In this document: piece by piece, positions 27,554 through 38,093 of the stretch
Layout of the letters: every line of letters begins with the position of its first letter
Numbering within the stretch: position 1 is the first letter of the stretch
DNA from: Paracyclopina nana
Taxonomy: Eukaryota; Arthropoda; Copepoda; Cyclopoida; Cyclopettidae
Assembly (NCBI GenBank): GCA_019096065.1
Contig: JAGUCH010000004.1
Location: 7,440,001-7,504,000, forward strand
Length of the DNA stretch: 64,000 bases
Reading direction: 5' to 3'
Notes under the pieces: model-generated
Told to the model about the DNA's origin: nothing
What the model saw: the letters and a program-made list of their open reading frames with translations, nothing else
The model's database searches: none
Translations under genes and position numbers: made by a program

Positions 27554-29638
27554 ATGGCCCTTATTTTGCCAATCGTAGGCAATGTCTTTGGCATAATTGC
27601 ACCTGGAATCGCATTGGGACTCATCGTGTTTCTGTTGGCGCTCTACCGGCTCAGAATCGAAAAGGTGCCCGAAGATCGGCTGGAAAATCATGTGGTGATT
27701 GAGCCCTCGAAAAACGAGTCTACTTGCGAGGATTGCCAGTGTGACGGTGGCAAACAATGCAAGAAAATCAAGAGGTTGTCCATTCTCTATGGAACGACGA
27801 CTGGAACAGCCAAAGATTTCGCTTGGAAACTCGCTCAAGATGCCGAAGACGAAGGGTTGGCTGTGGATGTGAACAACGCTTCAATCGTTGACGCGGAGGA
27901 ATTCCTGCCAACCGAAGCTGCCAATTCTGGATCTCTCTTGGTGATCATCATCTCCACTTATACTGATGGCACCCCACCAGAGTCTGCAGCCTGGTTCTAC
28001 AAATGGCTGGAGGAATCTGCCAAAGATTTCCGAGTTCAACACTCGCTGCTAAAAGGGATGAAATTCGCTGTTTTCGGCCTTGGCAACTCCTCGTATAGTG
28101 ATCACTTCAATACGATTGCTCGGAATTGCGACAAGTTCTTGTTCAACCTGAGTGCCGAGAGATATTTGCCTTTGTGTCTGGGTGACGAGGATACGATTAA
28201 ATCCAAGCATGGCAGCATTGAAGAAGACTTTAATGCCTGGAAGGAAAAATTGATAGGTGCTATTGTCAAACGTAACGAGGAAGAGGGCAAAGAGCCTGAG
28301 ATTGAAGAATCGGCCGAGGATGACTCTGAAAGCAACTACGAGGAAAGTGACGAGGAAGAAGATAAAGGCGAGGACGATGGGCTGGTAGATATGGAGGATC
28401 TTGGCTCAGTGATGAAAAAGTCCAAAGAAGGTTCGCAAGAAGGTCCCAAAGAAATGTTGACATCCTCTTTGAGGCAGTCCTTGACCAAGCAGGGCTACAA
28501 ATTGATTGGCTCTCACTCTGGGGTCAAGATCTGCCGATGGACCAAAGCCATGCTCAGGGGTCGTGGAGGCTGCTACAAGCACACTTTCTATGGCATCGAG
28601 TCCCACAGGTGCATGGAGACCACGCCGAGCCTGGCCTGTGCCAACAAATGCGTCTTTTGCTGGCGCCACCATTCCAATCCAGTGGGGACTGAGTGGAAGT
28701 GGGCCATGGACCCCCCTGACATGATCCTGGAGGGAGCCTTGGAAAATCACTACAAAATGATCAAGCAAATGAAGGGTGTGCCTGGCGTTGTGCCCGAGCG
28801 CTACCAAGAGGGCTTTCAAGTGCGCCATTGCGCCCTGTCCCTCGTTGGCGAGCCTATCATGTACCCAGAAATTAACAAGTACGTCTCTGCTTAATTTTGC
28901 AAGGAGCATCTCTTTCGAACTCTTTTCTTTTCAATTAGGTTTGTTGAGTTGTTGCATTCGAAGAGAATTTCCTCCTTTCTCGTCACCAACGCCCAATTTC
29001 CTGAAGCTATGCAGAACATGAAACCTGTAACTCAGCTGTACGTGTCCATCGATGCCTCCACCAAGGAGACTCTGAAGAAGGTGGACCGGCCTTTGCACAA
29101 GGACTTTTGGGAGCGCTTCATCACCAGCCTCGAGGAGTTGTCGCGCAAGAATCAGCGCACAGTGTATCGCCTGACATTAGTCAAGGGTTGGAACGCGGAG
29201 GAAATCGACAACTATGCTAAATTGGTGAGCATTGGGAAGCCCGAGTTTATCGAGGTCAAGGGCGTGACGTATTGCGGAACGTCCAAAGCCTCGAAATTGA
29301 CGATGGAGAATGTGCCTTGGCACGAGGAAGTGGTGTACTTTGTCAAGCAGCTTGTGGACAAGTTGCCCGACTACGAAATCTCCTGCGAGCACGAGCATTC
29401 CAATTGCCTGCTTGTCACCCACAAAAAGTTCCACGTCAACGGCGAGTGGCACACGTGGATTGACTATGACAAGTTCCAGGACTTGTATGCGGAGTTCGAG
29501 GCGAGTGGGAAACCCTTCACCTCGGTGGAGTACATGCGTCCCACCCCAAAATGGGCATTGTTCGAGAGCAAAGAGAGAGGCTTTGATCCCGCGGAAACGA
29601 GATTTCACCGAAAGTCCAACAAGCTTTCCGACGGCTAA
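27554..29638 (+). CDS. TYW1: tRNA 4-demethylwyosine synthase TYW1
   Basis: Two exons (27554..28878, 28939..29638), split in phase 2 by a 60-bp intron, give 674 aa. Order: an N-terminal hydrophobic anchor (FGIIAPGIALGLIVFLLAL); a flavodoxin domain with the FMN phosphate loop YGTTTGTAKDFA (about 78) and FGLGNSSYSDHFN; an acidic linker (about 245-285); then the radical-SAM TYW1 domain with the cluster motif CANKCVFCW (CxxxCxxC, about 361-368) and the SLVGEPIMYPEI and SIDAS segments. The enzyme condenses pyruvate carbons onto N1-methylguanosine-37 of tRNA-Phe, the second step of wybutosine synthesis. The membrane anchor suggests ER association, as expected for animal TYW1. Confidence 0.94.
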
Positions 29639-30150
29639 AATAAATCTGTTGAAACCACGTGGTCCCGTTGCATTATTCGCGTTTGAATTTTGGCGCTTTT
29701 CGCATTGCCCCGATTCTTCCGCCAAATCGGCCGGGTGAAGAGCGAACAACAGCAGCTGCAGACAATGGCCATTCGTTCGGCGGTCGCCGAATCGACTGCT
29801 CCGCTGTAAGAGAGGAGGAAACGCGGGCGCTCGCTCGTTTTTGCCGTCGTTCTCGGGCGCGCGCTTCGTTCAGAATTGGGACTGAGTGTGTGCCTTCGTC
29901 AGTTGGGAATCGCCGTCTCGTCGCGACGGACGCTACAACGCCCTGAGAAAGAGAAAGAGAGAGAAAAAAACGAGAGCTCGAAAGACTTTTCATTCTTCCC
30001 CATTCTTAGTAGCCTCGAGCCTCGACGACCACGACGACGGAGATCATGAATGCGTGGCCGTAAGGCGGCCAAGAACAGCTTCGTCGCCGCCCCGGCCGAA
30101 AAACTAGCAGCAGCCCCAAGTCGTGGTCACTGCTCAGCCTCGAGGCCCCG
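29639..30150 (+). promoter_or_regulatory. CpG-rich promoter and 5' untranslated region of MED26
   Basis: This interval is rich in CG dinucleotides (for example CGCGCGCTTCG at 29858 and many TCGTCG steps), unlike the AT-rich surroundings. It begins 50 bp after TYW1 with TTTTGGCGC (29687-29695), an E2F-type core. A purine run GAGAAAGAGAAAGAGAG follows near 29945. The first ATG of MED26 lies at 30151. The exact start site cannot be seen. Confidence 0.5.
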
Positions 30151-32163
30151 ATGCAGCCGCCGCCGATCCACCAGATTCGAGACCGTTTGCTCCAGGGACT
30201 GGACAAGGAATACAATGTAATGCTCACTGGCTGTTTGAAATGGTGAAATGGAGAAGGACAGTGAAACGTCGGAGGCCAAACAAAATGGCCGACGACGTAG
30301 TAGTAGTGCCGAGTGTGCTAAGTGTGGATGGAGCTCGGAGTGGTAAAACGTGTCTCGCGCAAAGGACCTCTCCTACCGACTGCCGAACGCAGGCGCGTCA
30401 TGGCCGAGCCGTCGAGCAGTCACCGAGCAATCCACGAGAGCCAGACTCGCCGAGCACAACCTTGCAACTCGACAATTTCGCGGAAAATTGCCGGACCTCG
30501 AGTGTGTTTCAACCCGACGTCATTTGACGAACTTTTCAATGTTTGTTTACACTCCGCGATTTTAACGCACTTTCTACACTGGCGAGTTGCAACGTTGGCT
30601 TCTCTCTCTAGCTTAGCCTTCTTGGTAGCCCAGCACACGCAGCATTGGGAGTAGCACTGAGCGCGAGCGTGTCCGCTAAGCCAACTGCTAAAAGCTAGAT
30701 CGTCAGCTACACACACTGCGGCTATCTCCCACATTGCATAAATGCCAGTCGACATGAACTTTTATTCTTTTTCCTTCCTTTTCAGGTGGTCGACATGGCC
30801 ATCGTCGTCGAGGTCATCTCCCAGCTGGAGAACTTTGCCATCACCAAAGAAGCCTTGGAGGTGGATGACAGCCCTTTTTCCCCCTTTTTTCCGCTTTCAT
30901 TCATTATGTAAATTATTCTAGGCCACCCGACTGGGCAAACACATCAACGAGCTGAGGCGCAAGGCCAGCGACAAGCAGCTCGCCTCCAGGGCCAAGAGCT
31001 TAGTGAAGAAATGGCGGGAGCTACTCATGCCTTCCGGCACCGCCACACCCGTCCAAACGAACGCCCCCAAAGACCCGAGGGCCGTCGTGGCGTCAGCCCA
31101 GCAAAGGCTGAATGGCCACCACCACCACCAACTTACGGCGGCTGCGGCCGCCGCTAGCTCGCAGCCTTCCTCCAGACTCACCAGCCCGGCCACGTCCAGC
31201 CGCCTTAGTCCGGGACTGATGAGGCCCACTCACAACCACGCGGCCTCGTCGTCGCTGCCCTCGAGCGCCAGCTCGAGTCCGGGCCTCTCCCGGCCCACCA
31301 CTCCCAATCATCAAGGCCACAGCCGTCCAGTCAGTCCCGCCGTGCCGAGAACTCACGCGGCCAACAAAAGGCTGCGAAAGGACGAGGAGGATGCCGAGGA
31401 GCCCCCCAGCAAGAAAGCCAATTGTGATACGATGGTGGGCAGCGTTGCCACCAACGGGAAGAAGGCCGCGGCCACCATCACGCGTAGGAAGAAGCTCGAG
31501 CAGGAGAGAGAACGGCTGCTCGAGCAGAAGCTCCTGACGGCCCGCAGGCAGTCGAGCAAAGTCAGAACCACCCAAGAGCTCGTTCAAGAGCTGGCCTTGC
31601 GCACCACCCCCAAGCCGCCGGCCTCCTCGTCCAACAACGGGGGCAGCAATGGGCCCATCATCAGCGAGACCAAGACGGAGCTCATGAACAGGTTCTTCGA
31701 GAGCCAGAGCAACGGAGGTCACTCTGTCCTCTCGCCTCCTCTGTCCTCGGAGGGAGCACCGAGTCCCGAAGAGGACGAGGCCAAAGAAGAACTGGAACTG
31801 GTGCAGCAGCCTTCGGAAGGAGCGTCTAAAGAGACTGTCGAGGACGTGCTAGCCCAACTACCTCCCATCGATGTGGCTGCCATTATGGCCGAAATCAACT
31901 CCGAGATGCAGAGCTCCGCCAACGAAGATGACGAAGAAGAGGAGCACATTGAGGGTCTCATTCCAGCCAAAAAAGTCGAGGCTGAGCCGGTGTCTGAGGG
32001 CGTCATGGCTGCCATGGTGCAGGAGCTGCACAGTGGCCAGCACGAGAGTGTCAACGGAAATTTCACCCATGACGGAGCCTTCAAGGAGTGGCACGAAGTC
32101 GTAAGCAAGGAAACTCTCCATGGAGACTTAATATACATTCTGCCCTATAGTGTCATAGACTAA
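30151..32163 (+). CDS. MED26: Mediator complex subunit 26
   Basis: Three exons (30151..30216, 30786..30860, 30922..32163) give 460 aa. Residues 1-90 form the TFIIS N-terminal (LW) helical domain (IRDRLLQGLDKEYN, VVEVISQLENFAITKEALE, LGKHINELRRKASDKQLASRAKSLVKKWRELL), the surface that recruits super elongation complexes. A long Ser/Pro/His-rich disordered middle follows, with poly-His and poly-Ala runs. The C-terminal 40 residues (FKEWHEVVSKETLHGDLIYILPYSVID) match the MED26 C-terminal segment that docks onto Mediator. It acts in the nucleus at the transition from initiation to elongation. The short first exon and 569-bp first intron lie in CpG-rich DNA. Confidence 0.9.
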
Positions 32164-32796
32164 GCTATATATAAATAATATCATAATTAATTGAGAATTA
32201 TGTTTTATCAAAACATCCCCGAGAAAGAAAAAAGCTGTCAGTTTTGAGTTGGCATTTTCCCTCCCCACAAACACGAACACACACCATTGCTTCATTTAGT
32301 TTTGATCTGATGCAACTACTGCAGCGCACCACCATCATAAAATAACTGTTTTTTGAAGAAAAAGCTCGCGTGGCTTTTTAACACCACTCCTCCTAAATAC
32401 TATTATACATACACAAAGAAGAATATTTTTCATTTTCTCTGCTCTCCTACTACATTGAGCATGAGAAAATGCCAAAATTGATCATCATCCATGATAATTG
32501 ATGGAAAAACACACATGAGTTTTTTCATTGCTCTAGAGCTGTGAAGTGTTAATAAAATATCACTACTACTTCAAGGAAAAAAAGTAATGTTTGGTTTTCT
32601 TGTAGAACGTGCGTGGGATTTGCATTAGTCACGGCTTAGCTGCAACATGTGAAAGTTGCGCGAGTGACATTTTGAATGTTACGGTATTTATGATGAAAGG
32701 CTTCACTGATGGCTTTATTACACCAAAAAGTACTTTGTCCTCAATACAAAAACGTGAGTCATTGAAAAGTGTCTAAATAGCTTCAGTAATGGTTTG
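32164..32796. other. Interval between convergent MED26 and Ana2-like genes
   Basis: AT-rich sequence expected to hold the two 3' untranslated regions, including an AATAAA at 32551-32556 on the plus strand. I see no coding exon, tRNA or ordered repeat in it. Confidence 0.5.
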
Positions 32797-34205
32797 TCAA
32801 TTTTGCGATGGCCTAAACATACACTGGTTATTTGCGAAAAATTCTTTTGTGGCCATGCTCATATTGGCCTCAGGCAGACCATAAGCAGTCACATTGGCTG
32901 GTTCGAGGCTGACCTCCTTCTTTTTCAGCTTTTCATTTTTGGCTGCCAAGTGTGCCAACTGTGCATCATCCAAGTACTTCAAAGCTGCACTGTTGATCAT
33001 CAAGCTATAATCAGAGGTCGATACCATTGATTGCTGCTGAAAAGGGTCCATAGCCTGAGGATACCACATGGAGACCTCAGAGCTTTTGCCCTTGATCAAA
33101 TCCTCCTTGGTGATGAAACTGGCCCCCATTTGCCTCAGTCGTCTGACAGCTTCGCAGCTTTCTTCATTCGATTCACTCACAGTTAAATCTGGCGTTGAAG
33201 GCTTGATTTTACCGAATTGTCCAATGAGCTCCTCCAAATTCTCAACTTGTCGGACATCATGACATTGCTGAATTTCCTCGTGTTGTGGAGAATTGGGCTG
33301 GATTTGGCCAGCAGATGCTCCCAAGGGAAGGCTGCTTTTACTTTGAGGTGATTCCATTATGAAAGAGGGAGGATCAAAATCTTCATGGCTCAACACTTCT
33401 TCCTCTTCTCTGAGTTGGCTGACCTCTTGATCTACAGTTACCTTCGTATGGGCAGGAGAAGGTGGAGCTGACATTTGCGTTGAAGTATCTACCATCATTC
33501 TCGTTGGCGTAAGATTTGGCATGCTGCAAAAAGTATACTGGTTGTGACAATTTGGGCTAGCATAAAATGAGATGTACCTTTTTGAGGACAAAAATGACTT
33601 CTCCTCCTCAGTGAGAATGGACTGACTTTGCTGCTGGCAAGCGAGAAGTTGTCGAACTTGCTCTTGCAACCTCACCAACTGCTCGTTTTGCCAACTGAGT
33701 ACCTTGAACAAATCCTCTGGATTGTTGAGCAAGGCTTTCTCCTTGGTGAAATCCACCTCACTTTTAGAGGCTGGAGCGAGAGGAGCTACCACTGACATAC
33801 TTTTCTCATTGCAAAGGCTGAAAATAGAAGGACTTAGCCTAACTTAACATAACAAAGAATTAAAGAATGAAATACTGTGATATTTCCGAGGGCTGGAATT
33901 GCCTGAGCAAAGGAGCTTGCTGAGGTTGAGGGGGCTTCTTTGCAGGCAACGTAGTGCACAACGAGTCCATGCTCTTTTCTTGTAGTCTCCTTGGTCCATT
34001 TAAAGTTCCCAAAGGTTGTCTGCCCTCCGAATTAGAGCCAAACACGGACACTTCTGGTACCATTGGCTGAACACGGGCAACCTAATAACGAAACTCGTCA
34101 GTATTAAAATTATAAATCAATTAGAAGGCTTACGGAATTAATGCCATGACCTCGAGGAGGTTGCATCCTCGGATGTAATTCGCTGTTCTCGTTGTGCCAG
34201 CTCAT
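32797..34205 (-). CDS. ana2: Ana2/STIL/SAS-5-type centriole duplication factor
   Basis: Four exons, complement(32797..33523, 33578..33817, 33876..34081, 34134..34205), give 414 aa, close to Drosophila Ana2. The central helix NPEDLFKVLSWQNEQLVRLQEQVRQLL reads like the short oligomerising coiled coil of STIL/Ana2. The conserved C-terminal block SDYSLMINSAALKYLDDAQLAHLA is a good candidate for the STAN motif that binds SAS-6 under Plk4 control. The N-terminal part is Pro-rich and disordered. It is placed by motif and length only, so I hold it as probable. It is the last of three same-strand mitotic genes; a polypyrimidine-AG (TTCTTTCATACAG) lies about 55 bp before its ATG, after the preceding stop. 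Confidence 0.65.
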
Positions 34206-34331
34206 AATGAAATGCTATGCAGAGTGACTCACAATGAAGAGCAGGTGTGCTTTCTGCGTATGTTCCTGTATGAAAGAATAAAAGTATTAGTAGCTGGGAT
34301 TAGGAAGCACGACATTCGTGTGTGAATGATG

Positions 34332-35165
34332 TTAATTTAATGTAAAATCTGCCTCTGAAGGGGGCTCAATCGTGAGTGGTGCACAAATGCCACTGCTACA
34401 ATTTTCTGAAAGTCTCTGTATCTTTGTGGCCATAAGGTCAATTTCTGCCTCGGCCTCACTAATGCTAAGGCGTTTTTGCTGCAAGCTCAAAAGCAGTCGT
34501 TTTCTCGCTAACACGAGCTGCTCTTCTTGCATATTCAACTGTTCCATTTCAGCTCTTCCGTCACTTAAACCTCTGAGCCAAGCTTCTTCTGGCTTGGGCA
34601 GTTGATCTCTGACAGCATTGTCCACACACTTTGCCCCACAGTTCACCTTCCTGGCCTCAGTCTTGGCCAGTGTGTACATCTTTTTCCGCTCATGATGCAG
34701 CTCTTTCCACTGGTCAATTTCAGCATTGACCACTGCTACGGCAGCACGTAACTTTTTGAGTCGAGGAGGAACTATTTCTTGGGGCGTTTCACATTGAACG
34801 ACGACATCGATCATTTTGCTCACACTCTCCTTCACACTGATCAGTGACTTGCTCTGAACTATGCTTTGCATGCCAAGTGAAGAGCGCACGTGGTCGGCCA
34901 AATCTCCCTGAGGATCGTCTGAGGTTTCATGGCTGTCGTATTCTTGCTGCACTAGCCTCGCAGCAGCTGCCCACGAGGCTGACACTATTTTCAGAAGCCT
35001 GTCCTCGACACTGGAGGAGTTTTTCGCGATGGCTGAGACTTGGTCTTCGAATGTGAGGCCGACCATAGACTTGGATTTTCTCACAGAATGGCCCATGGAG
35101 GACTTTCGACGAAGGGCAGTCAATTTGGGGTCCCTCGGGGGCGAAGGGGATTTGTCACGCATCAT
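34332..35165 (-). CDS. Coiled-coil protein, candidate DSN1 (Mis12 complex) homolog
   Basis: A single exon of 277 aa. The N-terminus has two basic Arg-Ser motifs (RRKSSM, RKSKSM), then FEDQVSAIAKNSSSVEDRLLKIVSASWAAAARL. Two long helical regions follow, ending in VVNAEIDQWKELHHERKK and a C-terminal coiled coil rich in Leu/Gln. Basic RRxS motifs, a short helical head and the EIDQWKEL segment resemble kinetochore protein DSN1, where Aurora B phosphorylates the basic motifs. No diagnostic domain is visible, so this is tentative. I start at the ATG at 35165 because TTATATTGCAG ends at 35179, 13 nt upstream, and only 83 bp separate this ATG from the CAP-H stop; the frame open to 35261 would overlap CAP-H. 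Confidence 0.5.
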   Translation of the reverse strand: MMRDKSPSPPRDPKLTALRRKSSMGHSVRKSKSMVGLTFEDQVSAIAKNSSSVEDRLLKIVSASWAAAARLVQQEYDSHETSDDPQGDLADHVRSSLGMQSIVQSKSLISVKESVSKMIDVVVQCETPQEIVPPRLKKLRAAVAVVNAEIDQWKELHHERKKMYTLAKTEARKVNCGAKCVDNAVRDQLPKPEEAWLRGLSDGRAEMEQLNMQEEQLVLARKRLLLSLQQKRLSISEAEAEIDLMATKIQRLSENCSSGICAPLTIEPPSEADFTLN

Positions 35166-35248
35166 GGTGAGCTTCAGCCTGCAATATAAAAAGAGTGGTG
35201 GTTCAGTATAAAAAGGCTTCACATATAAGGTGTAAGTGACATGTCTCT

Positions 35249-37360
35249 TTATATGGAACATCCTTGAGATATTTGAAAGTCGGAAAAATCGGGAACCCCT
35301 TCAAGCGCCAAGGTTCTCTCGTTACACAGGTGCAGCAAGGCCACGAAGGCCAGAGGCACGCTTAGGTTCTCCACCATTTTAGCGGACATCAGCTTCGTTT
35401 CTGTCAGGTTTTTGTACATTTCACTGAAGCAGACAGGATTGGCCAGCTCAAGCTTCTCCTCAGCCTCGTTCAGCTTGGCCTTGTCGTTCTCCTTATTGTT
35501 TTCAACTCCTGCCGAGTTTTGGAGGATCGACCACTCGACAGCCTTCAGCCTGCGCATGTCGACCTTCTTCGCTTGCTTCGCATAGCCTATTTGTACTTTT
35601 TCCACACGAGCTGGTGCAGACACCAAAAAGTCCTGAGTCTGAGTGGGCAAAGCAGACTGTGAAGGAAAGTAGCCGGTTTGGTCATCGCCAAGTTCATTGG
35701 CTGGCAAACTGGGGCAAAACTCGTCTGCATCATTGACATTGTCATAGTCATACTCGTTGATGCTGTCATCAACTGGTTCCGGTGACACAACGGTGCCCTT
35801 GCTTGTCACCATCGTTTCGGGCGAGAAGAACATTTTGGCAAAGTCTTTCCCCTTGTAATGGAGATCAGCGGGCAAAAGGAAGCGATCCTCGCTCCAGTTC
35901 ACCATAGTTTTGTTTTGCAGCTTGATGGGCTTCTTGGGCACTGTCATCGTTTTCTCGATAGTCGACCACAACTCCTCATTGAAGTTGTCCTCGAATTTGA
36001 AAGGCCCAACCACTTCCTTCACCTTCTTCTTGGGCGGCTCGTCCCCAGGCTGTCCAGGGAGATGTGGCTTGGCAAATTGCTTGAATTTCCAGTGTTTCGG
36101 GCCGGCCCACGCGCCGAGGCGGCCATTGTCAAAATACGAGTACTCGTTGGGGATGGCTGCGAACCTTTGCTTCACATTGGACATTAGCTCCAAGCCTAGT
36201 CCCCTATTAGCGTTGCTTTTGGGAGCTTCAATGAAGTCACCATTGTTGTCCAAGTCGTCGTCATCATTCATAAAGCAGCCATCTCCCAGATCATCATTAT
36301 CGATATCTTCCACAGGCGGAGCATTGACATCAAACACATGATGCTGGTCTTCTTCTTTGTCATCACCGCCCTCTTTCATGGCTTCGTCGTCGCTTTCTGA
36401 TCTGATGGATAAGTTCAAGAACGCCGGATCCTCGTTTTCAACGCTCCAATTTTTGAAAGTGAAATTGGCAAAAGACGGGCAAATGGTTAAGGAATCTTCT
36501 ATTTTGGGCACAGTTATGACCGCGGAGTCATCTAGCTCTTGGCAGTCCTCGTCGTCGGGAAGAGATTCACTTGCCAAGTTTAAGTATGCGTCGGAATCGA
36601 GCAACAACTGACAGCCCTCATCTCTGAGATACAGGTTGCACAAGAACTGTCCGCCGCCTCCACCAGAATCAAACTGCGTCGAGGTCTTCTTGAACAACGG
36701 ATCTACGTCGAATTCCAAGTCAAACTTGTTGATGTCGATGTTGTTCAAGTTCTTCTCCACCGTGGCCGCTCGCCTCTTCTTCTTCTTCTCCCTTTTCTTG
36801 GCGTCGTCGAGATCCTGACAGTTGTCATCCTCAAAGTTTTGATCTCCTTGATTGTCATTTTTCTTATCCTGATCTTCAACGGACTTGCCCACGCCTCCGG
36901 CAAGCTTCAGCGTATCCGAGTGGACACTGTCAACTCTGTAAGCATAGATTTTGGCTGATGCATCGAGAGCGCACGAAGCTGCTTGGAAATTGTCCATATC
37001 TGAGGACTTTTTGGTTTTCATCATTTCCGCCATGTAGTCGATCAACTGGAGATGAAAGGCATTTTTGGCGTTGATTTTGTTCTCCGCCGAGAGTTTCATG
37101 CAAGTAGAATAGAGTTCGGCCAATTGAGTGGCGGAATAGCCAGACAGTCCGTGATCTTGTGGAGCTGCTTGGCCATGTGGAGTGAGAGCCAGGGCCACAG
37201 GCCCAACGCCCCCATCACCAATGCTTTGGCGTTTGTTGAGCTTGAGCCGGCCTCGACGTTCCGCCTCTTCATCCTCCTGAATCAAGGATTCGTCCAGCAA
37301 TTCATTTTGCCGAGGCGGAAAAAGCGAACTTCGCCTCTTGTTGGCCTTTGCAGCCGACAT
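35249..37360 (-). CDS. NCAPH: Condensin complex subunit 2 (CAP-H / Barren)
   Basis: An intronless gene for 703 aa, the normal size of the condensin I kleisin. Conserved blocks are the N-terminal SMC2-binding helices (ATQLAELYSTCMKLSAENKINAKNAFHLQLIDYM), DNFQAASCALDASAKIYAYRVDSVHSDT, the acidic middle, the WAGPKHWKF segment, and the C-terminal winged-helix part that contacts the SMC4 head (MRRLKAVEWSIL, LSVPLAFVALLHLCNE). It closes the condensin ring for mitotic chromosome compaction. The ATG at 37360 (AAAATGTCG) was preferred to the open frame reaching 37438, which lacks an equally good start and runs into an E2F-like site. It is head to head with a zinc-finger gene. Confidence 0.9.
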   Translation of the reverse strand: MSAAKANKRRSSLFPPRQNELLDESLIQEDEEAERRGRLKLNKRQSIGDGGVGPVALALTPHGQAAPQDHGLSGYSATQLAELYSTCMKLSAENKINAKNAFHLQLIDYMAEMMKTKKSSDMDNFQAASCALDASAKIYAYRVDSVHSDTLKLAGGVGKSVEDQDKKNDNQGDQNFEDDNCQDLDDAKKREKKKKRRAATVEKNLNNIDINKFDLEFDVDPLFKKTSTQFDSGGGGGQFLCNLYLRDEGCQLLLDSDAYLNLASESLPDDEDCQELDDSAVITVPKIEDSLTICPSFANFTFKNWSVENEDPAFLNLSIRSESDDEAMKEGGDDKEEDQHHVFDVNAPPVEDIDNDDLGDGCFMNDDDDLDNNGDFIEAPKSNANRGLGLELMSNVKQRFAAIPNEYSYFDNGRLGAWAGPKHWKFKQFAKPHLPGQPGDEPPKKKVKEVVGPFKFEDNFNEELWSTIEKTMTVPKKPIKLQNKTMVNWSEDRFLLPADLHYKGKDFAKMFFSPETMVTSKGTVVSPEPVDDSINEYDYDNVNDADEFCPSLPANELGDDQTGYFPSQSALPTQTQDFLVSAPARVEKVQIGYAKQAKKVDMRRLKAVEWSILQNSAGVENNKENDKAKLNEAEEKLELANPVCFSEMYKNLTETKLMSAKMVENLSVPLAFVALLHLCNERTLALEGVPDFSDFQISQGCSI

Positions 37361-38093
37361 TTTCACACTACTTTTCCCCTCTTGCTGTTTGACGAGAAAA
37401 AACAATTTGCTATGATCTCGAATTATTTCGCCCGCCAAATCAAACGAATTTTGAATTCACGCTCGCTTTCAAGCGGTAACTCAAAACGGAATTTCATGTT
37501 TGAAAAGCATCTGTTTCACATAACGCGCTATTGCAAGTGGTACTTTGCGTTGCAAACAATGAATGCGCATTAGTCATTCCTTTTTTAGTAACGCGCCACT
37601 AGTTATTTCTGTTCTTGACAGAAAATTCAAACTGTACGCGCGAAAGCCGAAATTGACATTTCTCCTTATTTGAGCTAAATGATAAAGCTGTTCAATAGCA
37701 GTGGTAAGGATGTAATTCCCTTTATAAGCTGCTTTGCTTTTTATGGCTGAAATAACGAGGAATTTCCGGTTTGAAAAGAAGGACTGATCATTTTCATGAT
37801 AACAGGCACTAAATAGAATAATTTTAGCTTTCTAGGACTTTCACTCAGTTTGGTGCTGATTGCACCGAAGACCTAAAAAGCATTATAGAAAGTACCTTAC
37901 CTCAATGTCAAGCTTAGCAATATGTGCAATAGGTTACAAACAGGCCACCATAATTTACCGTTCAATTGCCTACGATTGTTAGGCCAAAAAAGCTAGATTA
38001 AAAATACTTCTTCTCTTTTGGGTTAAGGCGCCCTACTTTAGAAGCTAATCAAAACACTTTGTAGCCTTGCACTCGCATCAATCACTTTTGAAT
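37361..38093. promoter_or_regulatory. Divergent promoter region of CAP-H and zinc finger gene A
   Basis: TTTCGCCCGCCAAA at 37426-37439 (minus strand TTTGGCGGGCGAAA) is a near-perfect E2F site, 66-79 bp upstream of the CAP-H start codon. Two TAACGCGC elements lie at 37521-37528 and 37589-37596, the second extended to TAACGCGCC. The remaining 450 bp up to 38094 are AT-rich with no clear motif. Confidence 0.55.

Noticed and set aside
35166-35261. Start of the DSN1-like protein at 35261
   Set aside because: The extra codons overlap the CAP-H end and cross an AG acceptor; they look like intergenic DNA.
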